The notes: generated by a model from the letters alone, not told the origin. Positions 17,663 through 27,740 are shown, counted from the first letter of the stretch. The stretch is 64,000 nt of DNA from Lachnospiraceae bacterium (GCA_028694115.1 JAQUUB010000015.1:11175-75174); one strand, 5' to 3'. Program-made: numbers and translations.

Positions 17663-18697
17663 ATGGGGTTGGCAAAATCAGTAAAACTTGCAGATATTGC
17701 AGAAGTTGTTGGGGTAAGTATTGTTACAGTTTCAAAGGCGCTTTCAGGAAAATCTGGGGTTGGCGATGAAATGCGAGAAAAAATAAAAAAGATAGCAGAT
17801 GAAATGGGTTATCGTCCAGCAAGTGTACCGAAATTTCAACGACTCGGTTCAACAGGAAATATAGGTGTTCTCGTTGCAAAAAGATATTTAGATCAGACGT
17901 CTTTTTATTGGCAATTATATCAAAAAATTATAAATATAATTACAAAAAATGGATATTATGCGATTCTGGAAATTCTGGATGAAGAAAATGAGAAAAACAA
18001 TGTTTTACCTAAAATCATTTGTGATAAAAAGATTGATGGAATGATTTCACTGGGTCAGACAATTTTTAAATACACTGCATTCTTAGAAAATAATATTACA
18101 ATTCCATTAATGTTTTTGGATTTTTATAGTGCCGCAAATAAGTTAGATACTGTTATTTCAGATGGGTATTATGGAATGTATCAATTGGCAAACTATGTGA
18201 TTTCTAAAGGTCATAAAGAGATTGGATTTGTCGGAACTGTTCTAGCAACCAGTAGTATAACAGATCGATATTTTGGATTTTGCAAAGCGATGAAGGAAAA
18301 TGATTTGCAGGTACTAGAGGAATGGGTGATAGATGATAGAATGTTAAACAAAGAGACCTTGGTAGTAGATATTTCTGTTGAATTGCCCGAAAAACTTCCA
18401 ACAGCCTTTGTATGCAATTGTGATTTGGTTGCATATAAAGTAATAAAAAAATTACAAGAGAGAGGGTTAAGCGTTCCAGAAGATATTTCAGTAACTGGAT
18501 ACGATAATTTTGCTTATCCCGATCCCTCGAATATTCCTTTAACAACATATGACGTAGGTATGAAAAAAATGGCTACTACTTGTGTAGAAACACTCCTTAA
18601 GAAAATGTCAGATGAATATTATTATAAAGGAGCTCAAATAGTAACGGGTCAAATGATTATTCGAGACAGTGTGAAAGATATCGCAAATAATGAATAG
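17663..18697 (+). CDS. LacI family transcriptional regulator of the mannan-oligosaccharide operon
   Basis: The 344-residue protein has the LacI helix-turn-helix at its N-terminus (KLADIAEVVGVSIVTVSKAL, then GYRPA hinge) and a periplasmic-binding-protein-like sensor domain with GMISLGQ, FVCNCDLVAYKVIKKLQERG, DISVTGYDN and the terminal TGQMIIRDS. It should bind a CG-centred palindrome; TTAACGTTAA occurs 130 bases after its stop, upstream of the epimerase gene. It is followed by its own terminator and then by the mannan oligosaccharide genes in the same direction, so it most likely represses them until a manno-oligosaccharide or sugar phosphate is present (inference). Confidence 0.88.
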   Translation: MGLAKSVKLADIAEVVGVSIVTVSKALSGKSGVGDEMREKIKKIADEMGYRPASVPKFQRLGSTGNIGVLVAKRYLDQTSFYWQLYQKIINIITKNGYYAILEILDEENEKNNVLPKIICDKKIDGMISLGQTIFKYTAFLENNITIPLMFLDFYSAANKLDTVISDGYYGMYQLANYVISKGHKEIGFVGTVLATSSITDRYFGFCKAMKENDLQVLEEWVIDDRMLNKETLVVDISVELPEKLPTAFVCNCDLVAYKVIKKLQERGLSVPEDISVTGYDNFAYPDPSNIPLTTYDVGMKKMATTCVETLLKKMSDEYYYKGAQIVTGQMIIRDSVKDIANNE

Positions 18698-18707
18698 CGA
18701 GACGATA

Positions 18708-18752
18708 GCCGGTGATGCTTCTAATAAAAAAAGAAGTAATGCCGGCTTCTTG
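18708..18752 (+). terminator. Terminator after the LacI-family gene
   Basis: GCCGGTGATGCTTCT (18708-18722) pairs imperfectly with AGAAGTAATGCCGGC (18732-18746) around an A-rich loop, followed by TTCTTGTTT. Confidence 0.65.
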
Positions 18753-19075
18753 TTTCATTATGAAAAAATATAAAAATTCTATTAAAATAAATAATTTCTT
18801 TGTTTTATATTATAAATCATGGTAAAATATTAACGTTAAAATACTTAAAAAATAATTATATTTAAGTTAAATATATAATATTAAAGAAAAATTAAAGAGA
18901 AAAAAATGTAATTTGAGATATCTTGATGTAAAATCATTATAAATGATAATTATACAAGATTAGAAAAAAAATAAAAAAGTAAAAAAACTTAAATATAACT
19001 AAAAAAATCCGATATAATTTATGAGAGTGTTTATATGGATTAAAAATAAGATACCAAGAGGAAGGATTAAGGAAT
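18753..19075 (+). promoter_or_regulatory. AT-rich control region of the mannan operon with LacI-type operator
   Basis: This stretch is extremely AT-rich. TTAACGTTAA at 18830-18839 is a perfect palindrome with the central CG typical of LacI-family operators. A second inverted repeat, ACTTAAA and TTTAAGT, follows near 18841-18866. A possible promoter is TTGATG (18923-18928) with GATAAT (18945-18950) at 16-base spacing. A TATAAT at about 19013 is closer to the gene but lacks a clear -35 box. A GGAAGGA-type ribosome binding site precedes the epimerase. Confidence 0.5.
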
Positions 19076-20242
19076 ATGATGGTAAAAGAAGTAAGAAATC
19101 ATTTAGAAAATGTTATTATTCCATTCTGGATGAAACTTAGAGATGATGAGAATGGTGGATACTATGGTTATATGAATTATGATCTTGAAATTGATAAAAA
19201 GGCTGTTAAAGGTTGCATTTTAAATAGTAGAATATTATGGTTTTTTACAAATGCATATACAACAATCGGTGATAAAAGATTATTAAGTGAGGCTTATCAC
19301 GCCTATGAGTTTATGAAAGAGAATTGTATGGATCATGAAAATGGTGGAATATTTTGGTCTCTCACCTATGATGGACAACCAATGGAGGATATTAAACATA
19401 CTTATAATCAGGCGTTTGCGATTTATGCACTTGCTTCTTATTATGGAGCAACGAAGGATAAGGAAGCTTTAGAACTCGCATATTCTCTCTATCATGTTAT
19501 TGAAAACAAATGTCGTGATGAGGGAGGATATCTAGAGGCTTTTGACCGTAAATTCGAACCAATATCCAATGAAAAATTATCTGAAAACGGTGTGATTGCG
19601 GAAAGAACAATGAATACACTTCTTCATGTGTTCGAAGCATATACGGAGCTTTATCGCGTAACAAAAGATAGAAATGTTGAAATGAAGATGAAATGGATTA
19701 TGAATCTTTGGGCAGATAAAATGTACAATAGGGAAATTAAAAGACAGGAGGTTTTTTTTGATAAAAATTATAATAGCATCCTGAATTTACACTCTTATGG
19801 ACATGATATTGAGACAGCATGGCTTATGGATCGTGGACTCGAAATTCTTGGTGATGGGGAATTGACCGATAAATTAACTCCGATTACAAGGGAATTAACG
19901 GCAAAGATTTATGAAAGAGCATTTGTTGATGGCTCCTTATTAAATGAATGCGAAAATGGCGTCGATCATATGAGCCGGATTTGGTGGGTACAGGCTGAAA
20001 CGGTTGTGGGATTTCTTAATGGATATGAAAAGGACCCTTCCAAGCAGGAATATTTAGAGGCAGCAAAAACGGAATGGCAGTATATTAAAGATCACATGAT
20101 AGATAAAAGACCAGGATCTGAATGGTATTGGGAAGTGGATAAGGAAGGATTGCCAACAAGTAAAAAACCAATTGTGGAGCCCTGGAAATGCCCTTACCAC
20201 AACGGTAGAATGTGCTTTGAAGTTATTAAACGCTTAGAATAG
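19076..20242 (+). CDS. Cellobiose 2-epimerase (AGE superfamily), acting on beta-1,4-mannobiose
   Basis: The 388-residue protein is an (alpha/alpha)6-barrel epimerase. Residues at the positions known as catalytic in Ruminococcus albus cellobiose 2-epimerase are present: Arg52 in LNSRILWFF, His184 in TLLHVFEAY, His243 in SYGHDIETAW and a His near 375 in CPYHNGRMCFE. These enzymes epimerise C2 of the reducing sugar. In mannan pathways the reaction is beta-1,4-mannobiose to mannosyl-glucose, the substrate of the GH130 phosphorylase encoded next. That pairing is strong support for this role. It is the first gene of the operon after a LacI-type operator. Confidence 0.93.
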   Translation: MMVKEVRNHLENVIIPFWMKLRDDENGGYYGYMNYDLEIDKKAVKGCILNSRILWFFTNAYTTIGDKRLLSEAYHAYEFMKENCMDHENGGIFWSLTYDGQPMEDIKHTYNQAFAIYALASYYGATKDKEALELAYSLYHVIENKCRDEGGYLEAFDRKFEPISNEKLSENGVIAERTMNTLLHVFEAYTELYRVTKDRNVEMKMKWIMNLWADKMYNREIKRQEVFFDKNYNSILNLHSYGHDIETAWLMDRGLEILGDGELTDKLTPITRELTAKIYERAFVDGSLLNECENGVDHMSRIWWVQAETVVGFLNGYEKDPSKQEYLEAAKTEWQYIKDHMIDKRPGSEWYWEVDKEGLPTSKKPIVEPWKCPYHNGRMCFEVIKRLE

Positions 20243-20345
20243 TGTGAAGTGTGAAGTATGAGAAGTAATTCTAAGGAGCGAAAATACTGCTCCTAAGAAT
20301 TACTAAATCTCATACCTGAAGAAGCCGCAAGCGTCTTCTTCTCCG
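20243..20345 (+). repeat. Bipartite hairpin element, copy A (between epimerase and phosphorylase genes)
   Basis: After the word GTGTGAAGTGTGAAGTA comes an inverted repeat: arm 20256-20279, ending TTCTAAGGAGC, and arm 20289-20315, starting GCTCCTAAGAA. A second hairpin follows, GAAGAAG (20318-20324) with CTTCTTC (20335-20341). The same layout recurs at the end of manA (28668-28761), and the leading word recurs after the phosphorylase gene (21573-21590). The function may be mRNA processing or partial termination. Confidence 0.6.
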
Positions 20346-20406
20346 TATTTGTCAAACTTGTAAACATATTTAAAATTTAAATATACAAAGAAAAGAGAGG
20401 GATATT

Positions 20407-21582
20407 ATGTTACATGAGAATTATTATAAGGAATTAAAGAAGTATGAAGAAATCGTAACTAAGAAAAACAAAAAAAAAGAATTTTATAATGGGATATTTG
20501 ATCGCTGGGAGAATCCTGTCTTAACAAGAAATCATATCCCATTAACTTGGAAATATGATCTTGATAGGAATACAAACCCTTATTTTATGGAGCGCATTGG
20601 AGTAAATGCCGTAATGAATTCGGGTGCAATCGAATTAAACGGAAAGTTTTACCTGGTTGTCAGAGTTGAGGGTGCAGATCGAAAATCTTTTTTTGCCGTT
20701 GCAGAAAGCAGCAATGGAGTAGATAATTTTAGATTTTGGGATTATCCAATTCTTTTAGAGGATACCTGTAAAGAAGAAACAAATGTATATGATATGCGAC
20801 TAACCAAACACGAGGATGGGTACATTTACGGAGTCTTCTGCTCAGAAAGTAAAGATACATCGGTAAACGATTTGTCAGCAGCGGTTGCGGCAGCAGGGAT
20901 TGTTAGAACAAAAGATTTAAAGACCTGGGAGAGACTTGACAATTTAAAAACATTAAACTCGCCACAGCAAAGAAATGTGGTACTACATCCGGAGTTTGTA
21001 AATGGAAAATATGCGTTTTACACAAGACCAATGGATGACTTTATTGATACAGGATCAGGCGGAGGAATTGGATTTGGCTTATGCGATGATATTGAACATG
21101 CAGTAGTCGGGGAAGAAATAATTACAAGTAAAAGAAAATATCATACGATTACGGAAGCAAAAAATGGAGCAGGTGCAGTTCCAATTAAGACAGACAAGGG
21201 CTTTATACACATTGCACATGGAGTGCGTAATACTGCTGCAGGGCTCCGCTATGTGATCTATGCATTTGCAACATCTCTCGAAGAACCAACAAAAGTGATT
21301 GCAGAGCCTTCCGGACTTTTGATAGGGCCATTAGGTGAGGAACGAGTAGGAGATGTGTCAAATGTTGTATTTACAAATGGTGCAATTGCAAGAGAAAATG
21401 GAGACGTATTTATTTATTATGCTTCTAGTGATACAAGAATGCATGTTGCAACAACGACAATAGACAAATTATTGGATTATGTATTTCATACACCATCAGA
21501 TCCACTTCGTTCCGTAGAGTGTGTTGCACAAAGATGTGATTTGATTAGAAAGAATCTAGAAATACTTAAGAATGAAGTGTGA
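20407..21582 (+). CDS. 4-O-beta-D-mannosyl-D-glucose phosphorylase (GH130 subfamily 1)
   Basis: The 391-residue protein matches the length and sequence style of characterised mannosylglucose phosphorylases. It has the five-bladed propeller motifs [11 protein letters not shown] and [18 protein letters not shown], the predicted catalytic Asp129 in [16 protein letters not shown], and [25 protein letters not shown] and [22 protein letters not shown] for phosphate and sugar binding. It splits Man-beta-1,4-Glc with inorganic phosphate into mannose 1-phosphate and glucose, saving ATP. It follows the epimerase that makes its substrate and precedes alpha-galactosidase, GH1 and ManA genes. It has no signal peptide and is cytoplasmic. 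Confidence 0.93.
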   Translation: MLHENYYKELKKYEEIVTKKNKKKEFYNGIFDRWENPVLTRNHIPLTWKYDLDRNTNPYFMERIGVNAVMNSGAIELNGKFYLVVRVEGADRKSFFAVAESSNGVDNFRFWDYPILLEDTCKEETNVYDMRLTKHEDGYIYGVFCSESKDTSVNDLSAAVAAAGIVRTKDLKTWERLDNLKTLNSPQQRNVVLHPEFVNGKYAFYTRPMDDFIDTGSGGGIGFGLCDDIEHAVVGEEIITSKRKYHTITEAKNGAGAVPIKTDKGFIHIAHGVRNTAAGLRYVIYAFATSLEEPTKVIAEPSGLLIGPLGEERVGDVSNVVFTNGAIARENGDVFIYYASSDTRMHVATTTIDKLLDYVFHTPSDPLRSVECVAQRCDLIRKNLEILKNEV

Positions 21583-21610
21583 AGTGTGAAAAGACAGGGA
21601 GAGTTTTTAT

Positions 21611-23803
21611 ATGGGAATTATATATAACGAAAAAGAAAGAGTCTTTAAGCTTGATACAAAAAATTCTTCCTATATGATTGGAATTGTTGATAAGGAAGGA
21701 TTTTTGGGGCATATTTACTATGGAAAGAAAATAAAAGACACAAGGATGCAATACTTAATGAGGGTAGAGGAACCCCCGTTTGTTCCTAGTGTAAATAATA
21801 GAGATCGTCTTTCTTTCCTGGATTCTTTTCCAATGGAATATCCAGTACACGGAACAGGAGATTTTAGAGAGACCTGCTTATGTATTCGAACACAGGCAGG
21901 ATATGAAGTGGCTAGTCTGCAATATGAATCTCATAGGATCATTCAAGGAAAAGAGAAACTCAGTGGATTACCAGCCACATTTGGAACAAAGGAAGAATGT
22001 ACTACTTTAGAAATCAAAGTTTCAGATGGTCTGCTAGGAATCACGGCAATTCTATCTTATACGGTCTTTGAGGAATTAGATGCAATTACTAGAAATGTCA
22101 GAGTAATAAATGCTGGCGAAGATAGTGTTATGTTAACCAAAGCTTTGACATCATGTCTTGATTTAGAAGGGATGGATTACGATGTAATTACGTTACATGG
22201 TGCATGGGCCAGAGAACGTCAGATACAGAGGAGACCAGTGTCTTTTGGAAAATATCGTACTTCCTCCTGTCGTGGAGAATCAAGTCATCAGGATCATCCA
22301 TTTATGGCAATCGCGCAAGCGGATGCAACAGAGGATTTTGGTGAGGTATATGGACTTAGCTTTATCTATTCTGGAAACTTTATGGCTGAAGCGGAAGGAA
22401 CCCAGTTTGAAAATACAAGAGTTGTGATGGGGATTGATCCTACCAATTTTCAATATAAGCTAGATAGCAAAGAAGAATTTCAAACACCCGAGGTCGTAAT
22501 GGTGTATTCTTCAAGTGGAATTGGAGGGATGACAAGAACCTTTCATGACTTATATCGGGAACATTTAATCAGGGGAGAATATAAGGATAAGAAACGGCCT
22601 ATTCTAATTAATAATTGGGAGGCAACTTATTTTGACTTTGATACAGAAAAGCTTTTGACAATAGCCAAGGAAGCGTGTGGTCTTGGAATTGAAATGCTTG
22701 TTATGGATGATGGATGGTTTGGAAAAAGAAATTCTGATAATTGTGCATTAGGAGATTGGTACGTTAATGAAGGAAAGATTAAAGGAGGAATTAAAAAGCT
22801 TGTTGATGAAGTAAACAAGCTCGGAATGGAGTTTGGTATCTGGTTTGAACCAGAGATGATTTCTCCTGATTCCGATTTATATCGCAAGCATCCTGATTGG
22901 GCTATTCAAGTTCCCGGTAGAGAACCAGGATTATGCAGGGAACAATATGTACTTGACCTATCTAGAAAGGAAGTAGTAGATTATGCATATGAGTGTGTTC
23001 GCAGCATTCTTAAGAGTGCACATATTACGTATGTAAAGTGGGATATGAATCGGCAACTTTCAGACCTTGGCAGTGCGAGGCTTCCAGCGGACAGGCAGGG
23101 AGAATTATCGCATAGATATGTGTTAGGGCTTTATGAAATGCAGGAACGTCTGATAAAAGAATTTCCCTATCTATTACTAGAAAACTGTTCTGGCGGAGGA
23201 GCGAGATTTGATGCGGGGATGCTTTATTATAGTCCTCAAATCTGGTGTTCCGATGACACAGATGCTGTGGAAAGATTAAAAATACAGCAGGGAACAGCAA
23301 TCGTGTATCCCCTTTCTTCGATGGGTGCGCACGTCAGCGATTGTCCAAACCATACGGTGGGAAGAGTTACACCGTTTGAAACCAGAGGGTATGTAGCTCT
23401 GGCAGGTACGTTTGGTTATGAATTGGATGTGACGAAAATTCCGGATGAAGATAGAAAAATGATAAAAGAACAGGTGGCAATGTATCATAAGTATAATGAT
23501 TTAGTAAGAAGAGGAGATTACTATCGAATTGCTTCTTATGCAGAGAATCATGAATATGATTGCTATATGGTGGTGTCAAAGGATCAGAGAGAGGCGCTTA
23601 TTACTTATGTGCAGGTATTAGGAAGACCCAATGTGCATAGTAGAAGAATCAGGCTGAAAGGACTGCAGGAGGATGTTGATTATAGGGTAGAAGAAACAGG
23701 ACAGATATTAACAGGAGCAGCATTCATGAATGCTGGAATTCAAATGAAAAAAACAGAAGGTGATTTCAGAGGACAGCTGCTTCACCTTATGTGTACGGAT
23801 TGA
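21611..23803 (+). CDS. Alpha-galactosidase, GH36
   Basis: The 730-residue enzyme has the GH36 arrangement: N-terminal beta-supersandwich, central (beta/alpha)8 barrel from about residue 325 (RPILINNWEATYFDF, LVMDDGWFG, GIWFEPEMIS) and C-terminal beta domain. The nucleophile is Asp478 in VKWDMNRQL and the acid/base is Asp548 in WCSDDTDA; both match positions known in Geobacillus AgaB-type enzymes. It removes alpha-1,6-galactose from galactomanno-oligosaccharides, raffinose or melibiose. In this operon the likely role is to free galactose side chains so that epimerase and phosphorylase can act. No signal peptide, thus intracellular. Tetrameric GH36 enzymes usually have this length. Confidence 0.93.
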   Translation: MGIIYNEKERVFKLDTKNSSYMIGIVDKEGFLGHIYYGKKIKDTRMQYLMRVEEPPFVPSVNNRDRLSFLDSFPMEYPVHGTGDFRETCLCIRTQAGYEVASLQYESHRIIQGKEKLSGLPATFGTKEECTTLEIKVSDGLLGITAILSYTVFEELDAITRNVRVINAGEDSVMLTKALTSCLDLEGMDYDVITLHGAWARERQIQRRPVSFGKYRTSSCRGESSHQDHPFMAIAQADATEDFGEVYGLSFIYSGNFMAEAEGTQFENTRVVMGIDPTNFQYKLDSKEEFQTPEVVMVYSSSGIGGMTRTFHDLYREHLIRGEYKDKKRPILINNWEATYFDFDTEKLLTIAKEACGLGIEMLVMDDGWFGKRNSDNCALGDWYVNEGKIKGGIKKLVDEVNKLGMEFGIWFEPEMISPDSDLYRKHPDWAIQVPGREPGLCREQYVLDLSRKEVVDYAYECVRSILKSAHITYVKWDMNRQLSDLGSARLPADRQGELSHRYVLGLYEMQERLIKEFPYLLLENCSGGGARFDAGMLYYSPQIWCSDDTDAVERLKIQQGTAIVYPLSSMGAHVSDCPNHTVGRVTPFETRGYVALAGTFGYELDVTKIPDEDRKMIKEQVAMYHKYNDLVRRGDYYRIASYAENHEYDCYMVVSKDQREALITYVQVLGRPNVHSRRIRLKGLQEDVDYRVEETGQILTGAAFMNAGIQMKKTEGDFRGQLLHLMCTD

Positions 23804-23821
23804 AAAGAATGGAGAATAATT

Positions 23822-25189
23822 ATGAGTTTTAGAGAGGATTTTGTTTGGGGAGTTGCATCCTCTTCTTATCAGGTAGAAGGTGCAATCAAAGAAGATGGAA
23901 AAGGACTTAATATCTGGGATGTTTATACGCAGGAGAAAGGCAATAAGGTATATCAAAATCAAACAGGAGAAATGGGATGCGACTTCTATCATCGGTATAA
24001 AGAAGATATTGCACTGATGAAAGAACTGGGAGTAAATGCGTATCGATTTTCTATTAACTGGGCGAGAATTCTTCCAAATGGAATTGGAGAAATAAATGAG
24101 AAGGGGATTGACTTTTATAATCGTATTATCGATGAATTACTAAAAGTAGGAATTGAGCCATTTATTACGCTATTTCACTGGGATTATCCCTATGCGCTTC
24201 ATAAAAAGGGTGGTTGGCTTAATGATGAAAGCCCTGACTGGTTTGCAGAATATGCAGGACTGATTGCAGAGAGATTTTCGGATCGTGTAACAAATTTCTT
24301 TACAATCAATGAACCTCAATGCTTTGTTGGGCTGGGATATTGCAAAGGCGAAATGGCACCAGGATACCAATGCATGTTGAGAGATCAATTTCATATAACA
24401 CATAATACTTTAAAAGCACATGGAAAGGCAGTACTTGCTCTTAGGGAACATGCAAAGCAGAAAATTCAAGTCGGATTTGCACCTACGGGCCAGATAAGCT
24501 ATCCAGACAGTCACAGACCAGAAGATATTGAGGCTGCAAGACAACATCTGTTTCAATGTCCCACGGATTTTGATAATTGGTTCTGGAATTTAGCATGGTG
24601 GATGGATCCTGTACTTTTGGGTCACTATCCAGAAGATGGATTACAGTTGTATCATGATTATTTACCTGAAATTACAAAGGAGGATATGGAATTAATCCAT
24701 CAGCCACTTGATTTTCTGGGACAAAATATTTATAATGGTCACGCTATAAAAATGAGTATAAATGGGAAGCCAGAGGTTGTAGAGCGTTATGAAGGATTTC
24801 CAAAAACTTCTGTGGATTGGCCAGTCACTTATGAGTGCCTTTACTGGGGACCTAAATTTTTAGCAGAAAGATATGGAAACTTACCATTATATATTACTGA
24901 AAACGGTATGGCGTGTCATGATGCTATCTCATTAGATGGATTGGTTCATGATCCAAACAGAATTGATTTTCTCCATAGATATCTTAAAAAGTTGAAAGAG
25001 GCAAATGGAGATGGTGTTGATGTCAGAGGATATTTTCATTGGGCATTTACAGACAACTTTGAGTGGTCACAAGGTTACAACGAAAGATTTGGACTCGTAT
25101 ATATTGATTATCAGAATCAGAAGAGAATTCCGAAGGATTCCTACTATTGGTATCAGAGTATCATAAAAGGAAATGGGGCAAATTTATGA
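23822..25189 (+). CDS. GH1 family beta-glucosidase/beta-mannosidase
   Basis: The 455-residue protein is a standard GH1 enzyme: FVWGVASSSYQVEGA at the start, acid/base Glu164 in FTINEPQ, and nucleophile Glu360 in YITENGMA, with the WAFTDNFEWSQGYNERFG end that binds the non-reducing sugar. The Glu-Trp pair there suits unphosphorylated glycosides rather than 6-phosphoglycosides. It starts 18 bases after the alpha-galactosidase gene and its stop overlaps the NUDIX start. In this setting it may trim cello- or manno-oligosaccharides, but substrate preference cannot be read from the sequence. Confidence 0.92.
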   Translation: MSFREDFVWGVASSSYQVEGAIKEDGKGLNIWDVYTQEKGNKVYQNQTGEMGCDFYHRYKEDIALMKELGVNAYRFSINWARILPNGIGEINEKGIDFYNRIIDELLKVGIEPFITLFHWDYPYALHKKGGWLNDESPDWFAEYAGLIAERFSDRVTNFFTINEPQCFVGLGYCKGEMAPGYQCMLRDQFHITHNTLKAHGKAVLALREHAKQKIQVGFAPTGQISYPDSHRPEDIEAARQHLFQCPTDFDNWFWNLAWWMDPVLLGHYPEDGLQLYHDYLPEITKEDMELIHQPLDFLGQNIYNGHAIKMSINGKPEVVERYEGFPKTSVDWPVTYECLYWGPKFLAERYGNLPLYITENGMACHDAISLDGLVHDPNRIDFLHRYLKKLKEANGDGVDVRGYFHWAFTDNFEWSQGYNERFGLVYIDYQNQKRIPKDSYYWYQSIIKGNGANL

Positions 25190-25800
25190 GGCGAATTGAG
25201 AAAGTAACAATGCTTACAGAAAATCCATTTGTGAATCTGTATGAGCTTGATGCAAAGAAATTAAATGGCGAGTTATTTAAGTATTATTTTGCTTCAAGAG
25301 GACGTGGAGAAAACTTGAAAATTCATACCAAGGAGAATTATCCGGAAGGGGTCGTTATATATGGGGTTTGTGGAGAAAAACATGACCACATTGTATTAGT
25401 ACGACAATTTCGATTTCCAATTAATGATTATATTTATGAGCTCCCGGCAGGATTGGTGGATAAAGGAGAAACATATGAGGAGACGGGAATAAGAGAATTT
25501 AAGGAAGAGACAGGAATGTCCTTAGAACTCTACCAGGGTGGAAACAAAGCTTACAGAAGACCATTTTATACAACGGTTGGATTGACCGATGAATCTATTA
25601 CAATTGTATATGGATATGCAAAGGGAAATCCAAGTACGGATCTTATGGAAGATACTGAGGATATTCAGGTTGTTTTGGCAGATAAGAAGGAAGCGAAGAG
25701 AATATTAAAAGAAGAAAAGGTAGCTATGAAATGTGCGCTGCTTTTAATGCAGTTTCTACAGTCAACAGAGGAGAGCCCTTTTCAATTTTTGGAGGATTAG
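25186..25800 (+). CDS. NUDIX hydrolase (ADP-ribose/sugar-nucleotide pyrophosphatase type)
   Basis: The 204-residue protein has a full Nudix box, GLVDKGETYEETGIREFKEE plus TGM, fitting Gx5Ex7REUxEExGU near residue 90. Upstream, LVRQFRFPINDYIYELPAG is typical of the ADP-ribose and ADP-sugar pyrophosphatase branch. The start at 25186 gives an ATGA overlap with the GH1 stop, a sign of translational coupling; an upstream in-frame extension to 25147 lies inside GH1. In a mannan operon it could hydrolyse GDP- or ADP-sugars or clear damaged nucleotides (inference). Confidence 0.88.
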   Translation: MRRIEKVTMLTENPFVNLYELDAKKLNGELFKYYFASRGRGENLKIHTKENYPEGVVIYGVCGEKHDHIVLVRQFRFPINDYIYELPAGLVDKGETYEETGIREFKEETGMSLELYQGGNKAYRRPFYTTVGLTDESITIVYGYAKGNPSTDLMEDTEDIQVVLADKKEAKRILKEEKVAMKCALLLMQFLQSTEESPFQFLED

Positions 25801-25801
25801 G

Positions 25802-26527
25802 ATGTCTTATTATTTATATGAGACGCATACGCATACAAAGGAAGCAAGTGCATGCGCCATAATGAGCGTGGAAGAATCTGTAAATGCTCATAAAGCATAT
25901 GGCTATACAGGAATGGTATTAACAAATCATTTTTTTTATGGGAATACAGCGGTGAACCGGAAACTTCCATGGCAGGAATGGGTTAAGGGATTCTGTCTAC
26001 CTTATCATAAGGCTGTTGAGGAGGGAAACCGTGTTGGATTACAGGTTTTTTTCGGCTGGGAGTCTGGATATCGTGGCACGGAATTCCTAATCTATGGTTT
26101 GTCAGAAGAATGGTTATACAGGCATCCTGAAATCAGAGATTGCTCCATTGAAGAACAATATCAATTGGTACATGACGGTGGTGGGATTGTCATACATCCA
26201 CATCCATTCAGGGAAGAATCTTATATCAAAGAGGTGCGCCTGTTCCCCGAATTTGTCGATGGTGTGGAAGCATATAATGCAACTCATGCAAGTCCAAAAA
26301 GCACCTCCCATAATAAAAAAATATTTGATGAGCGTGCAAGAGAATATGCAAAGAAATATAATTTTCCAATGACGGCAGGTTCTGATACACATACCATTAA
26401 TTTGCTCGGAGGCGGAATGGTATTTCCTAGGAAATTAAAGGATAGCCAAGATTTCTGCAAGGCAATAATGAATCGGGAATGTGTTCAATTTTTAGATGGA
26501 ACAGAACCAATGGTATTCAATAAATAG
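25802..26527 (+). CDS. PHP domain metal-dependent phosphoesterase
   Basis: The 241-residue protein carries the PHP motifs in order: ETHTHTKEASAC (His9, His11), LTNHFF, GGGIVIHPHPF and AGSDTHT. These bind two or three metals and hydrolyse phosphomonoesters or nucleotides. It starts one base after the NUDIX stop, so it is tightly linked to the sugar operon. Stand-alone PHP proteins include histidinol phosphatase and nucleotide/cyclic-phosphate phosphatases; none can be singled out here. A neat but unproven idea is that it dephosphorylates a sugar phosphate or a nucleotide made by the neighbouring NUDIX enzyme. Confidence 0.85.
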   Translation: MSYYLYETHTHTKEASACAIMSVEESVNAHKAYGYTGMVLTNHFFYGNTAVNRKLPWQEWVKGFCLPYHKAVEEGNRVGLQVFFGWESGYRGTEFLIYGLSEEWLYRHPEIRDCSIEEQYQLVHDGGGIVIHPHPFREESYIKEVRLFPEFVDGVEAYNATHASPKSTSHNKKIFDERAREYAKKYNFPMTAGSDTHTINLLGGGMVFPRKLKDSQDFCKAIMNRECVQFLDGTEPMVFNK

Positions 26528-26558
26528 AATGATAGAACTATGGAAAGAGAGATTATCA

Positions 26559-27725
26559 ATGGATAAAAAAAGATTGTTGCAATTGTCACATCTTTTTAAA
26601 CAGGAAATAGAAAAAAAGGAATTGGTAGATGCAAGTATCATGGTACTTCATCATGATCAGGAAGAATTTTTTGAAACATATGGAAATGTTGCAAGAGATA
26701 CTATTTTTAAAATATATTCTATGACAAAACCAGTCACAGCAGCGGCGGTCATGATTTTATTTGAAAGGGGTATCATTGATTTAAAAGATCCTATTTCAAA
26801 GTACTTAGAATGCTTTGAACATATGATGGTAATGGGAAGTGATGGAAAGGAATATCCATCGAATGTTCAGATTACCATTAAGAATTGTTTAGATATGACA
26901 TCAGGTCTTGTTTATCAGGGGAATGAAAGCATCTGTGAGCGAATCATGGAGGAAGAGATAAGAAAGCTGAAAGAAAAGAATGATAAACAAGGATTTCTTA
27001 CAAATGAGGAAGTAGCAAAGGCAATTTCAAAGGTGCCATTACTTTTTGAACCCGGAGAATGCTGGCACTATGGGATGTCTGCAGATGTGTTGGGCATGGT
27101 AATTGCAAAAGTAACAGGGATGAAATTATCTGAATTTATGGAGAAGGAAATTTTCAAACCGTTAGGGATGAAGGATACTGCTTTTATTGTATCAGAGGAG
27201 AAGAAAAACCGTTTAGCAACCATGTATATGAAAGATCCAACAGATGGGAAAGTGGTAAAGGCAAGTGAGCAAAAACTAAAGTCTATTCTTCAACGTGAAA
27301 TTATTGAGGGATCATCATTTGAGGCAGGTGGAAGCGGCTTGTACTCAACCATAGATGATTATGCCCAGTTTGCACAAATGCTCCTACATAATGGAAAACT
27401 AAACGGCAAACAAATACTAGGTAGAAAAACTGTAGAATATATGAGAAGCAATCAATTAACAAAGGAACAATCGGCAGGTATTTATTTTGAGCATGCATTC
27501 GGATATGGATATGGGAATCTCATGAGAATTCTCATTGATAAAAGTGTCGCATGCTCAAATGGAACACTTCAGGAATATGGATGGGATGGATTACCAGGCA
27601 CCTATTTTTGTGTAGATCCGAAAGAACAGTTAATTATTTTATATATGCAGCAAATTTGTGATGGACAAGAACCAGCTGTTCGACGAAAAATGAGACAAAT
27701 TATTTATGGTGCAATAGATGATTAA
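26559..27725 (+). CDS. Serine hydrolase, beta-lactamase (class C)/EstB family
   Basis: The 388-residue protein belongs to the beta-lactamase-related family. SMTK (Ser54, Lys57) is the SxxK nucleophile motif, followed by LDMTSGL, the Tyr-containing HYGMSADVLG, and a GWDGLPGTYF segment at the usual place of the third motif. Many relatives are esterases or D-aminopeptidases, not lactamases. There is no signal peptide, so it is cytoplasmic. Being inside a mannan-oligosaccharide operon, it might remove acetyl groups from imported manno-oligosaccharides (inference). Start chosen at 26559 behind a GAAAGAGA-type site; longer forms overlap the PHP gene. Confidence 0.82.
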   Translation: MDKKRLLQLSHLFKQEIEKKELVDASIMVLHHDQEEFFETYGNVARDTIFKIYSMTKPVTAAAVMILFERGIIDLKDPISKYLECFEHMMVMGSDGKEYPSNVQITIKNCLDMTSGLVYQGNESICERIMEEEIRKLKEKNDKQGFLTNEEVAKAISKVPLLFEPGECWHYGMSADVLGMVIAKVTGMKLSEFMEKEIFKPLGMKDTAFIVSEEKKNRLATMYMKDPTDGKVVKASEQKLKSILQREIIEGSSFEAGGSGLYSTIDDYAQFAQMLLHNGKLNGKQILGRKTVEYMRSNQLTKEQSAGIYFEHAFGYGYGNLMRILIDKSVACSNGTLQEYGWDGLPGTYFCVDPKEQLIILYMQQICDGQEPAVRRKMRQIIYGAIDD

Positions 27726-27740
27726 AATGAGGATATTATC

